DNA of 25,207 bases from Kiritimatiellia bacterium (lineage in GTDB: Bacteria > Verrucomicrobiota > Kiritimatiellia > RFP12 > UBA1067), in contig JAEDMC010000015.1 in assembly GCA_016303225.1 (NCBI GenBank), forward strand, positions 1-25,207, read 5' to 3'. The translations under genes were made by a program, and so were the position numbers. The notes beneath the pieces were generated by a model. It worked only from the letters and a program-made list of their open reading frames with translations, did no database searches and was not told the DNA's origin. This document shows, in pieces, positions 1-6,734 of the stretch (within the stretch, counting starts at the first letter, position 1; every line of letters starts with the position of its first letter).

Positions 1-2
1 CG

Positions 3-3000
3 CAGGTGGCACAATACAAGCGTCGTTACATGGTGCCGAACTTTTTTGCGGTTGGTAATCTCGTCATTTCCAACGCATGTGTGCTCGTGAACACCAAGGA
101 TACCTTCGCTGCGGGCAATGGCGTCAATGCACGGATGACTGACATGAACTATGGTTACTGCTTTTGCGCGCCGCTCGTGAATGACGCTGCTCGGCTGGAG
201 CCAGTCGGCTGCGACATCTACGGGGACGTGACGGTGACGTGTCGGAACGCCAAGATGACGAACAACGGCGGCATCCTCGCCGTCGGTGGTCAGGGAGGCC
301 AGGCGTACACGAAGGTGACGATCATGGGCGACCTGACGATCGAAGACGGCGCGGTGCAGGTTTCGGCGGGGTATCCGATTCCCGCGCTGATCGATGCGAC
401 GAAGGCCATTGACGGTCCGAACGGATTTCTGCCGTTCACGCATCCCGAGGAAATGTTCCGCGGCGGCAACGTCCTGCGGGTTCTCGGCAAGACGACGGTG
501 GAGACGCCGAAGAGCAAGGAGAGCCCCAGCACACTTCATACGATCAACGAATTCCGCTCGGGTGCGGCGGTTTGGCTTGACCTGCAGGAGGTCGAGGTGC
601 AGACGGGCGGCTCGATTACGGCGCATCAGGGCGGCTACGGCATGTTCAACAGCGCCGGCGAGGCTGACAGCCGCAGCTACTCGATGTGTCCGGGTGGACA
701 CGGCACCGGCGACAACACGTCCGGCGGCAGCTACGGCGGCGCGGGCGGCACGGAAGAATGGGTCTATCCGGCCATGAAGGCGACGTCGCATATAGCGACT
801 TACGGCTACGCGACCGCGCCGTATCATCCCGGCAGCCCCAACAGCGGCACGCCTGGCTGCGGCATGCGTGGCGCGGGATCAATCCGGCTTGATTGCACGA
901 AGCTCGATCTCGAGGGTGCGCTGCTCGCGCAAGGATTGCCCGCGTCAGGCAACAAGGGCGGCAGCGCGGGCGGCGGCATCTGGGTCGTCTGCGAGACGCT
1001 CACCGCTGGGACGGACGCGAAAGTGTTCGCGCAGGGCGGCAGTGCGACAGGTGCGAACTCCGGCGGTGGCGGCGGGCGAATCGCGATCTGCGAGGGACTT
1101 ACCGTCGAGCAGGTGTTGGAACTCTTCGAGAGCGATGACCATCTCGCGACAGATGCGACGGTCTCGTCGCTTGCCGACAAGCTGGGCGCCCGCTTCAGCG
1201 CGGCGGGAGGTACGGGGACATCGCAGCGTTCCAACGGCTACGACGGCACGGGCGTCTACATCGTCAACACGGCGGGCAAGAATACGATGGTTGTCCAGGG
1301 CGACCCGGTCAATATGGGCGAGCCGACGCCTGGGTATGGTCCGCAGGTCTTCGAGCAAGACCAGACAATTGCGCTGGCGGGTCCGGAAGACGTCTATGTC
1401 TCGGACGACAACCGTTCGCGCCGCAACTGCGTCGGCTACACGATCACCGACCTGAACGGCGGCGTACTGGTCGACAGCGACGAGCGCACGGGGTCTTACA
1501 AGATCACTCAGGACTGCACGCTGACGTGGAAGCTGACCACGCTCGTCCACAAGCTGGAGACGGTCGTGAGCGAAGGCGGGTCAATTACGACCAACGCGAT
1601 TTCCGTGGCGGACGACGCCTGGCAGCCGGACGGCTCGACGATCACGCTGACGGCGGTGCCGGCGGCGGGCCGCGCGTTCGCGGGCTGGTACGGTGAACTT
1701 CCGACGAATCTGCAGGCGGCGGCGACGCTCAGCTTCCCGAGTGCGAAGGGCCGTGCCGTGAAGGCGCTCTTCGTGACGACGGCGGAGGGACCGGCCGTGT
1801 GGACGGGCGCGGGCGACGGCACGAGCTGGGACGATGCGGCGAACTGGGACATCGGTGCGGTGCCGGGACCGAACAGCGACGTCGTCTTGACCAATACGGC
1901 GAATGTGGTTGCGGCGATGTGCGTGCCGGTGTGCGTGAAGAGTCTCACGGTCGATGCGGGTGCGACGCTGAAGCTGACGCCGGACGGCGCATATTCGACT
2001 TACTCGGAACCGCAGGTCGCCGAGAAGTCGGTCGAGACCGACTGGCAGCCGATCGCGCTCAGAGTGGCGGGCGACCTCACCGTGAACGGCACCTTCGAGA
2101 TCGGCGGCAAGTTCTCGCTCGCGACATTTGAGCTGACGGTCGGCGGTGCGCTCACGTTCGGCGAGGACGCGAGGGGAACGCTTTATGCGGCATATCGGGC
2201 GTCGGAGGAGTTCTTCGCCAATCCGCAGAGCCGGTATGACACGAACGAGACGTCGATGGCCGAGGCCGCGCTGTATGTTGACGGCGGACGGGTGACGGTC
2301 GGAGGGGAGTTGCTGGTCGCGACGAACGCGGTTGTGGCGACGTGGTGTGACTTCCTGTCGGGCGCGTCCGTGCGTTTCGACGTCGGCTCGCTGCGTGTCG
2401 CGGCTGGCGGCAAGATCGATGCGGACGGCAAGGGCTGGGGTTATACGGTCTATTCGGACGTTGCCTATGCGTTCTCGCCGACGCTGCGCGACGGCGGTAC
2501 GGGTGGCTACGCCGGCGGCACCTACGCCGGCGTGGGCGGTTATTCCGACTACCACAGTCCGTCGTTCAACGTTTACGGCTGGGCGCTGGCGCCGCTTCTG
2601 CCGGGCGGGCCGGGCTTCAACACTTCCGCTGCGCCGGGCGGCGGCGTCGTGCGCATCCACGCGACGGGAACGATCCGGTGCTACGGCACGATTACGGCGG
2701 TCGGCGGAACCGGCAGCGGCTATCATGGCGCGGGTGGCGGCATCTTCCTGACAGGCCGTCGGTTCAAGAGCGCCGACACGACCGTCGTTTCGGCGGCGGG
2801 CCATGACAATACGACCAGTGGCAATTCCGGCGCGGGAGCGGGCGGACGCGTCGCGATCTGTGAGCATCTGAACGCGGCGCAGCTTGCCGAGCTGTACCAG
2901 TCGGGCTCGTTGACGGGGGCGAACGCGAAGGACATCACGATTGACGTGTTGGACGGACCGGATGCGCCGATTTCCCGCCACATGCAGGGGCTTTTGACGG

Positions 3001-3116
3001 CGCGTGGCGGTGTCAACGACCGCACGTTCATCGCGGACCGACGCTATCGCGGAGAAGACGGCACGGTGCGCTGGATTCAAGGTTCGAAGCCCGGTCTGAG
3101 GTTGATTGTGCGGTAA
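3..3116 (+). CDS. Large glycine-rich, repeat-built surface or secreted protein (5' end outside window)
   Basis: The frame is open to the left edge, so the N-terminus and any signal peptide are missing; counting below starts at the GTG at position 6. About 1036 residues are visible. The protein contains two related units. Unit 1 (about 70-425) and unit 2 (about 595-965) share an SGAxVxxD segment (185 and 785), a Gly-rich stretch, an AGGGI segment (321 and 909) and a GGRxAICExL segment (357 and 947). Between them, residues 520-590 resemble an InlB B-type bacterial repeat (CDGSTITLTAVP-like strand and an AFAGWYG core). Unit 2 opens with a WTGAGDGTSWDDAANW motif, as seen in autotransporter-associated passenger repeats of Verrucomicrobiota and Lentisphaerota. 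No beta-barrel, PEP-CTERM or LPXTG signal is visible at the C-terminus, which ends LRLIVR. A role as adhesin or glycan-binding surface protein is inference. Confidence 0.8.
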   Translation, partial: QVAQYKRRYMVPNFFAVGNLVISNACVLVNTKDTFAAGNGVNARMTDMNYGYCFCAPLVNDAARLEPVGCDIYGDVTVTCRNAKMTNNGGILAVGGQGGQAYTKVTIMGDLTIEDGAVQVSAGYPIPALIDATKAIDGPNGFLPFTHPEEMFRGGNVLRVLGKTTVETPKSKESPSTLHTINEFRSGAAVWLDLQEVEVQTGGSITAHQGGYGMFNSAGEADSRSYSMCPGGHGTGDNTSGGSYGGAGGTEEWVYPAMKATSHIATYGYATAPYHPGSPNSGTPGCGMRGAGSIRLDCTKLDLEGALLAQGLPASGNKGGSAGGGIWVVCETLTAGTDAKVFAQGGSATGANSGGGGGRIAICEGLTVEQVLELFESDDHLATDATVSSLADKLGARFSAAGGTGTSQRSNGYDGTGVYIVNTAGKNTMVVQGDPVNMGEPTPGYGPQVFEQDQTIALAGPEDVYVSDDNRSRRNCVGYTITDLNGGVLVDSDERTGSYKITQDCTLTWKLTTLVHKLETVVSEGGSITTNAISVADDAWQPDGSTITLTAVPAAGRAFAGWYGELPTNLQAAATLSFPSAKGRAVKALFVTTAEGPAVWTGAGDGTSWDDAANWDIGAVPGPNSDVVLTNTANVVAAMCVPVCVKSLTVDAGATLKLTPDGAYSTYSEPQVAEKSVETDWQPIALRVAGDLTVNGTFEIGGKFSLATFELTVGGALTFGEDARGTLYAAYRASEEFFANPQSRYDTNETSMAEAALYVDGGRVTVGGELLVATNAVVATWCDFLSGASVRFDVGSLRVAAGGKIDADGKGWGYTVYSDVAYAFSPTLRDGGTGGYAGGTYAGVGGYSDYHSPSFNVYGWALAPLLPGGPGFNTSAAPGGGVVRIHATGTIRCYGTITAVGGTGSGYHGAGGGIFLTGRRFKSADTTVVSAAGHDNTTSGNSGAGAGGRVAICEHLNAAQLAELYQSGSLTGANAKDITIDVLDGPDAPISRHMQGLLTARGGVNDRTFIADRRYRGEDGTVRWIQGSKPGLRLIVR

Positions 3117-3289
3117 AAGCGAGTGGCGGACTGGTCGTTTTGGGCACGAAATGACGGATTGGGGCTTTCGAGGGTCAGACCGTGTCCCGAAGTCGGGCTA
3201 CATCGCGGTTGCAGGAGGCGAGAAGAATCGCTATCTGCCCGGCAAGCAGTACAGGATTCTGCGAAAGGGAAAGGCGGTGGTCCGTGCCT

Positions 3290-3317
3290 AACCCCACCAC
3301 TTCAACCCCACCATTGG
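3290..3317. repeat. Degenerate 14-bp (2 x 7) tandem repeat
   Basis: Two adjacent 14-mers, AACCCCACCACTTC (3290-3303) and AACCCCACCATTGG (3304-3317), match at 11 of 14 positions. Each can be read as two heptamers, the period seen elsewhere in the window. The second copy runs into GGGGTCTGTCC, a REP-like motif whose counterpart lies near 22535-22559. Confidence 0.6.
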
Positions 3318-3340
3318 GGTCTGTCCTTCGGAGTCCCCGG

Positions 3341-3370
3341 CGTGAAGGCCCCTTTGGCGACGCCTTCACG
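3341..3370. repeat. Perfect 9-bp inverted repeat (hairpin)
   Basis: CGTGAAGGC (3341-3349) pairs exactly with GCCTTCACG (3362-3370) across a 12-nt loop. No T-run follows on the plus strand, so this is not a standard intrinsic terminator. It may be a mobile-repeat arm or an RNA hairpin ending transcripts of the upstream gene. Confidence 0.5.
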
Positions 3371-3383
3371 GTATGACCTGCCA

Positions 3384-3548
3384 ATGGAGCAGCCGTTTTT
3401 TCCTGTTAGAAGTGTTGACGTCAAGACAACTGTCAAGCCAGGTCGGACGATGGTGTTTGTCGGCGGTGGACTTTCGCAGAAGGAGTCCGGAAACAAGACT
3501 TTGCTCGTATTTGTGACGGTGAACGGCGTCTCGGCGGATATTCAGTGA
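3384..3548 (+). pseudogene. Short secretin C-terminus-like fragment
   Basis: The 54-codon frame starting at ATG 3384 reads VDVKTTVKPGRTMVFVGGG, then KTLLVFVTVNG, then stops. This resembles the last strand pair of secretins: compare VILENNQTVVFGGL followed by TELLVFMTPYV in the full-length secretin of this window. The usual IPFLKDIPFIG linker between those elements is missing. There is no good ribosome-binding site and no upstream secretin domain. I read it as a decayed tail of a secretin-like gene; a small standalone protein of an unrecognised family is the alternative. Its stop codon is 3 bp from the hairpin of the next gene's promoter module. Confidence 0.35.
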
Positions 3549-3550
3549 CA

Positions 3551-3581
3551 CGCGGCGCATCCGCCGCGGATTTGGTATAAT
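3551..3581 (+). promoter_or_regulatory. Hairpin fused to extended -10 promoter, copy 1
   Basis: CGCGGCG (3551-3557) pairs with CGCCGCG (3562-3568) across a 4-nt loop. It is followed by GATT and the extended -10 box TGGTATAAT, with TATAAT at 3576-3581. No -35 hexamer is seen 17 bp upstream; the hairpin occupies that space. The segment 3553-3582 matches 5017-5046 at 28 of 30 positions. Transcription would start near 3588 and drive the secreted protein gene at 3617, which has its own Shine-Dalgarno site (AGGAAGG, 3601-3607). Confidence 0.6.
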
Positions 3582-3616
3582 GTCCGTGAACCCAATGGAA
3601 AGGAAGGTTGGCGCAT

Positions 3617-4495
3617 ATGAAACGAATTGCAGCTGCAAGTTTTCTGGCGGCTCTTGCCGTCGCCACAGTATACGGCAAGCCCGTTACGGGAAGCTCGAGT
3701 TCATCGAGCAGTATTTCGATAGAGGAAATGTCCTCTTCGGTCATCGAGAAGGCCTTTGGGGGAAGTGGCTTCGGCGGCAAGGGCTTCAGCTTCGGCCAGG
3801 GCGTGACGAGCTACACCGGGAAGCCGTCCGTCGTCCTCAAGGAGTGCTGCGTCTATCCACCGGTCAGCACGAACGTTCCGGGTTCTGCGACCTTCGACAG
3901 GTTCAAATATGGGCGCAAGGGATATTTCACGGCCACGTACATCGTCCTTGCGCAGAACATCGTGGACATAGACTTTGATGATCTTGTCGTTGAATCGATA
4001 ACCGACGGATCGGGCAAGGACTACACCAAGAAGAAGAACGGCGACGCCAACTGGGAGGCGGAGCCGTTCCGCTCGTCCGTGAACCGCGAGGCCGGATTCG
4101 CGACGTTCATGCTGTGCGGCGGCGGCAATACGTGGGCGAAGTCGCTCCCGAAGGTAAAGGGCAAGGTCACGGTCACTGTCGCCGACAAGATGGCGACGAA
4201 GGATCTGTCCGGCAAGATTTCGTCCGGCAAGATCGGCGAAGGCGAATACTCCTACAAGGTCAAGCTCGCCTCCAACTTGATGAGCGACGTGAAGTCTCTT
4301 GAGGTTTCGCCGGTCGGAAGCAAGGCCGACTGCGAGCTGGAGGTCTACTGCGGGGACAAGAAGCTCGGCAGCACCGGCATCTTTTCGATGAACGGAAAGA
4401 AGTCCTATAACTTCAAGAAGCCCGACGGCGACGACATCGTGATCAAGATCAAGTACCCCGAAGGTGCCAAGAAGCTTGTTATACCGTTCGGCTGA
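3617..4495 (+). CDS. Secreted protein of unrecognised family
   Basis: The protein has 292 residues. The ATG at 3617 is chosen over an in-frame TTG at 3608 because AGGAAGG lies 9 nt upstream and the protein then opens with a clean signal peptide (MKRIAAASFLAALAVATVYG). A serine run (residues 25-32), a Gly/Phe-rich patch (FGGSGFGGKGFSFGQG, about 50-65) and a soluble beta-rich region with many Lys and Asp residues follow. A CC pair (about 76-77) and single cysteines at about 179, 236 and 245 could form disulfides. I do not recognise a domain; the function is unknown. It has its own promoter (hairpin plus extended -10) and no terminator was found after it. Confidence 0.75.
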   Translation: MKRIAAASFLAALAVATVYGKPVTGSSSSSSSISIEEMSSSVIEKAFGGSGFGGKGFSFGQGVTSYTGKPSVVLKECCVYPPVSTNVPGSATFDRFKYGRKGYFTATYIVLAQNIVDIDFDDLVVESITDGSGKDYTKKKNGDANWEAEPFRSSVNREAGFATFMLCGGGNTWAKSLPKVKGKVTVTVADKMATKDLSGKISSGKIGEGEYSYKVKLASNLMSDVKSLEVSPVGSKADCELEVYCGDKKLGSTGIFSMNGKKSYNFKKPDGDDIVIKIKYPEGAKKLVIPFG

Positions 4496-4553
4496 TTTGC
4501 CGGAATGCATGCTGAATTCGACATCGCATAGGAGGCTTAAGTAGAATCGGTGG

Positions 4554-4928
4554 ATGGTCGCCGCGCTTGTGTGCGTGGTGGCTGCTCTTCTGTGTGTCTC
4601 GCTTGTTGATTTTGTGCAGAGGCCGCGGTCGCGAAAGTTGTGCGTGGCTGTGCTGTATGAAGATTGCATTCGGTGCGACAATGGATACGACAACTTCAGT
4701 CAGACGGTTCGGGTTGCTTCATCCGACGATGTCGAGCGACTTGAGCTTGCGCCATACGCGGGAGGGAGGATGGCTGTGCATGTGCTGGATGAATGTAGCC
4801 TTACGGAAGATACTTTGTCGCGACTTCGTGCTTGGGCGATGACGAACGGCTTGGTCGAAGTCAACATTGTCCACAGCCGTGCAACGCTGCGCGGGTCTGC
4901 GCGGACGCCCTCTGGCGGGCATAACTAA
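4554..4928 (+). CDS. Small membrane-anchored protein, unknown function
   Basis: The protein has 124 residues. An N-terminal hydrophobic segment (MVAALVCVVAALLCVSLVDF, 1-20) could be an uncleaved anchor or a signal sequence. A short soluble domain contains four cysteines after the anchor, including a CIRC motif near 38-41. An in-frame stop at 4542 makes ATG 4554 the first possible ATG. The GGAGG at 4531-4535 lies 18 nt upstream, too far for a normal ribosome-binding site, so translation may be weak. The C-terminal tail (RGSARTPSGGHN) reads like run-through into repeat-like DNA and may be a decayed end. No family is recognised. It lies 58 bp after the secreted protein and may share its transcript. 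Confidence 0.5.
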   Translation: MVAALVCVVAALLCVSLVDFVQRPRSRKLCVAVLYEDCIRCDNGYDNFSQTVRVASSDDVERLELAPYAGGRMAVHVLDECSLTEDTLSRLRAWAMTNGLVEVNIVHSRATLRGSARTPSGGHN

Positions 4929-5013
4929 TGCGGAGTCCGCAACGTCTTTCGCCCTGCGGACACTCCACTCGCTACGCTCCTTCCGCCCGTCGTAATGTCC
5001 CGGCATCGCGCCT

Positions 5014-5045
5014 CCGCGGCGCATTTGCCGCGGATTTGGTATAAT
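5014..5045 (+). promoter_or_regulatory. Hairpin fused to extended -10 promoter, copy 2
   Basis: CCGCGGC (5014-5020) pairs with GCCGCGG (5027-5033) across a 6-nt loop, followed by ATTTGG and TATAAT at 5040-5045 (extended form TGGTATAAT). It is nearly identical to the module at 3551. The start codon at 5053 lies 7 nt after the -10 box, so the expected transcript begins at or within a base or two of the ATG. Confidence 0.6.
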
Positions 5046-5052
5046 GTTGGAA

Positions 5053-5694
5053 ATGAACATCGAATATACTGGCAGGCTGTACGATGCGGCGAAGGTCCGC
5101 CGATTCGCCGGGAAGGTCTACGACAGGGTCGCGCGTTCATCGCGCATCATGCTGTCCGTGTTCATTGTCGTGGGACTTGCGGCCGAGGTGCTGGCGTATT
5201 TGCGCGGTGGATATCTTGACCTCTATCTCCTGTTTTTGTTGGCTCTGATCGTCTTTGCCCTGAAGTTCAACAGGGCTCGGTTCCAGAAGTCCATGGACCT
5301 CGTCATCCGGCGGTTCATGGGCGATTCGGACAAAGGGACTGTCGCGATGACCGACACCTGCTATGAATTCCGCAGCGGCGACAACGTCATGCGTGTTGTC
5401 TGGCGGAACCTGGGCTCATACTACGTCTTCCTCGACGGCGGGCTTGCAGTGCTGGAAAGAAATCTGCCGACACTTCTTCTGCCATCCCTCGTCTCGCTCG
5501 GCGCAAGTGAAGAAGAGGTGAAGTCGGCACTTGAAAAGGCCGGACTGAAAGACTATCGGCACTGCCGCAGCTATTGGTGGGTTTTTGTGCTTCTCGCCGC
5601 TTTGATGGGCGGTGTCTTCGCACTGTTAGACCTGATGCAATTCCGAGCAAAGATGCCTGCGTCGGCGTGCGTGGAATGCTACGACGGGGGTTAA
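5053..5694 (+). CDS. YcxB-like membrane protein
   Basis: The protein has 213 residues. Two N-terminal transmembrane segments (about 31-50 and 53-71) are followed by a cytoplasmic domain and a third segment (about 173-195). This layout, and the motif run TCYEFRSGDN then VVWRNLGSYYVFLDG, fit the YcxB-like C-terminal domain family, whose function is not known. An ATG at 5044 overlaps the -10 box and cannot be on the transcript, so ATG 5053 is the likely start, probably without a leader. The signature is clear but family assignment from sequence memory alone is moderate. It is probably a single-gene transcript; what follows is decayed DNA. Confidence 0.65.
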   Translation: MNIEYTGRLYDAAKVRRFAGKVYDRVARSSRIMLSVFIVVGLAAEVLAYLRGGYLDLYLLFLLALIVFALKFNRARFQKSMDLVIRRFMGDSDKGTVAMTDTCYEFRSGDNVMRVVWRNLGSYYVFLDGGLAVLERNLPTLLLPSLVSLGASEEEVKSALEKAGLKDYRHCRSYWWVFVLLAALMGGVFALLDLMQFRAKMPASACVECYDGG

Positions 5695-5803
5695 GGGTTC
5701 CGTTCGCGCACGTCTCTTCGCCGAGCTCCGGACGTTTCTGAGCGAATCCGGTGGTGACGAGCGCTGCGCAGACGGCGAGGATGGTTTGTTTTATGATGTT
5801 CAT
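5695..5803 (-). pseudogene. Orphan 5' gene fragment encoding a signal peptide
   Basis: On the minus strand an ATG at 5803 is preceded by AAGGGA at good Shine-Dalgarno spacing. It opens a textbook signal peptide (MNIIKQTILAVCAALVTTGFAQ). After about 35 codons the frame runs into the 3' end of the convergent membrane-protein gene and loses any protein character. I read it as the start of a secreted-protein gene whose body was lost. The continued frame to 5387 is a shadow of the gene on the other strand. Confidence 0.4.
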
Positions 5804-5942
5804 TTGCGTTTCCCTTACACGGATAATCTTCACTCCATTTGGTTAGAACGCGTTTGCGATGTGGTATCTACAGAAAGTTTTGACGATTCCACATCCGTCG
5901 GTTGGAAAAATTGCAAAATTCTCGAAATAAGATTCCGAAAAG
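5804..5942. other. AT-richer intergenic remnant
   Basis: This stretch between two gene fragments is visibly richer in A and T than the rest of the window. It holds the probable minus-strand promoter region of the signal-peptide fragment. No gene or terminator is seen. Confidence 0.4.
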
Positions 5943-6638
5943 TTGCAGAATTTGATTTTAGAAAATCTTAAAATATGCATTGTTGCTGTTTGTGCTCGTA
6001 AATGCGCCTATATCGACGACATCCACAAATACGCGGAGAAGGTTGACGTTCCGAAGATTGAAAACTGTTACCGCGCGATTCCGCGCATTCTGGCGAAGGA
6101 CAATCGCAAGTTCAAGTATTCCGAAGTCGAGAAGAACGGCAGCGAGCGGAAGTTTGGCGAATCGATCGAATGGCTCAAGGATGCCGCGCTTGCGCCGCTG
6201 GCCGAGAATGTGGTGGTGCCGGAACTGCCGCTTTCGGCGAACGTGCGCGAGGGATGGTTCAAGCTTTACCTGTCGGACATCGGTCTGCTCAGTGCCTTGT
6301 ATGGACTGGAGACGAAGAAGCTGCTTTATTCGGGACGCCTTGCCGGGCCGGCCAAAGGCGGCCTCTATGAGAATTTCGTTGCTGGCGCATTGCAGCGAAA
6401 GGGGTATCCGCTCTATTACTACAAGACGCTTGACGGATCCCGCGAAGTTGAGTTCGTGATCGAGAAGGACGGCGGTGTCATCCCGATTGAGGTGAAGGCG
6501 ACAAATGGTGCGACGGTTTCCCTGGACGAGACGCTGCTCCTAAAGGGTGTCGTCTACGGATACAAGTTTGTCGACGGCAATGTTGGGGTTTCGGGAAGCA
6601 AGATCACATTGCCGCACTTCATGTGTCTGTTCGTCTAA
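5943..6638 (+). pseudogene. C-terminal half of a DUF4143-type AAA ATPase, ATPase domain lost
   Basis: From about 6009 the frame matches the C-terminal region of the AAA_14/DUF4143 family of ATP-binding proteins: a helical segment (YIDDIHKYAEKVDVPKIENC), FKLYLSDIGLLSALYG, a GGLYENFVAGAL motif, YYYKTLDGSREVEFVI and PIEVKATNG (a PD-(D/E)XK-like core). It ends in a typical LPHFMCLF tail. Intact members are about 400-450 residues with an N-terminal Walker A/B domain; here only about 210 residues remain and the region upstream is AT-rich noise. A short gap is also likely near residues 195-205. The first 20 codons of the frame are probably not native. A short reused protein cannot be excluded. Confidence 0.7.
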
Positions 6639-6674
6639 CGTGGAGTAAGACGCCTGTACAAGACCTCAAAAGAG

Positions 6675-6728
6675 CAGCTGGTGCTCCATGTGCTCCATGT
6701 TGCCAGCTGGGGCGATTTCGTGTATACT
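6675..6728 (+). promoter_or_regulatory. Sigma70-type promoter with overlapping inverted repeat, beta-galactosidase gene
   Basis: TTGCCA (6700-6705) and TATACT (6723-6728) are separated by exactly 17 bp. The start codon at 6735 begins 7 nt after the -10 box, so the mRNA should be leaderless. CAGCTGG (6675-6681) and CCAGCTG (6703-6709) form an inverted repeat whose right arm overlaps the -35 box. Between the arms lies a 9-bp direct repeat, GTGCTCCAT, twice (6681-6689 and 6690-6698). The arrangement suggests a repressor-binding site, which is inference. Confidence 0.6.
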
Positions 6729-6734
6729 AGTGGT

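Larger units (their letters stand above)
3117..3383. other. Intergenic stretch with short repeats, no convincing gene
   Basis: This region follows the large surface protein gene and has no coding frame with a recognisable product. An open frame ending at 3291 codes for a basic tail (RYLPGKQYRILRKGKAVVRA) with no ribosome-binding site and no independent support. It could be the decayed end of a neighbouring paralogue. The second half carries the 14-bp tandem repeat and the hairpin listed separately. Confidence 0.5.

Noticed and set aside
1581..3080. Long minus-strand open frame (499 codons) opposite the surface protein
   Set aside because: It is Arg-rich with no domain or start signal and mirrors the GC-biased codons of the plus-strand gene.
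3106..3291. 61-codon plus-strand frame after the surface protein
   Set aside because: It overlaps the previous gene's end, lacks a ribosome-binding site and has no recognisable family.
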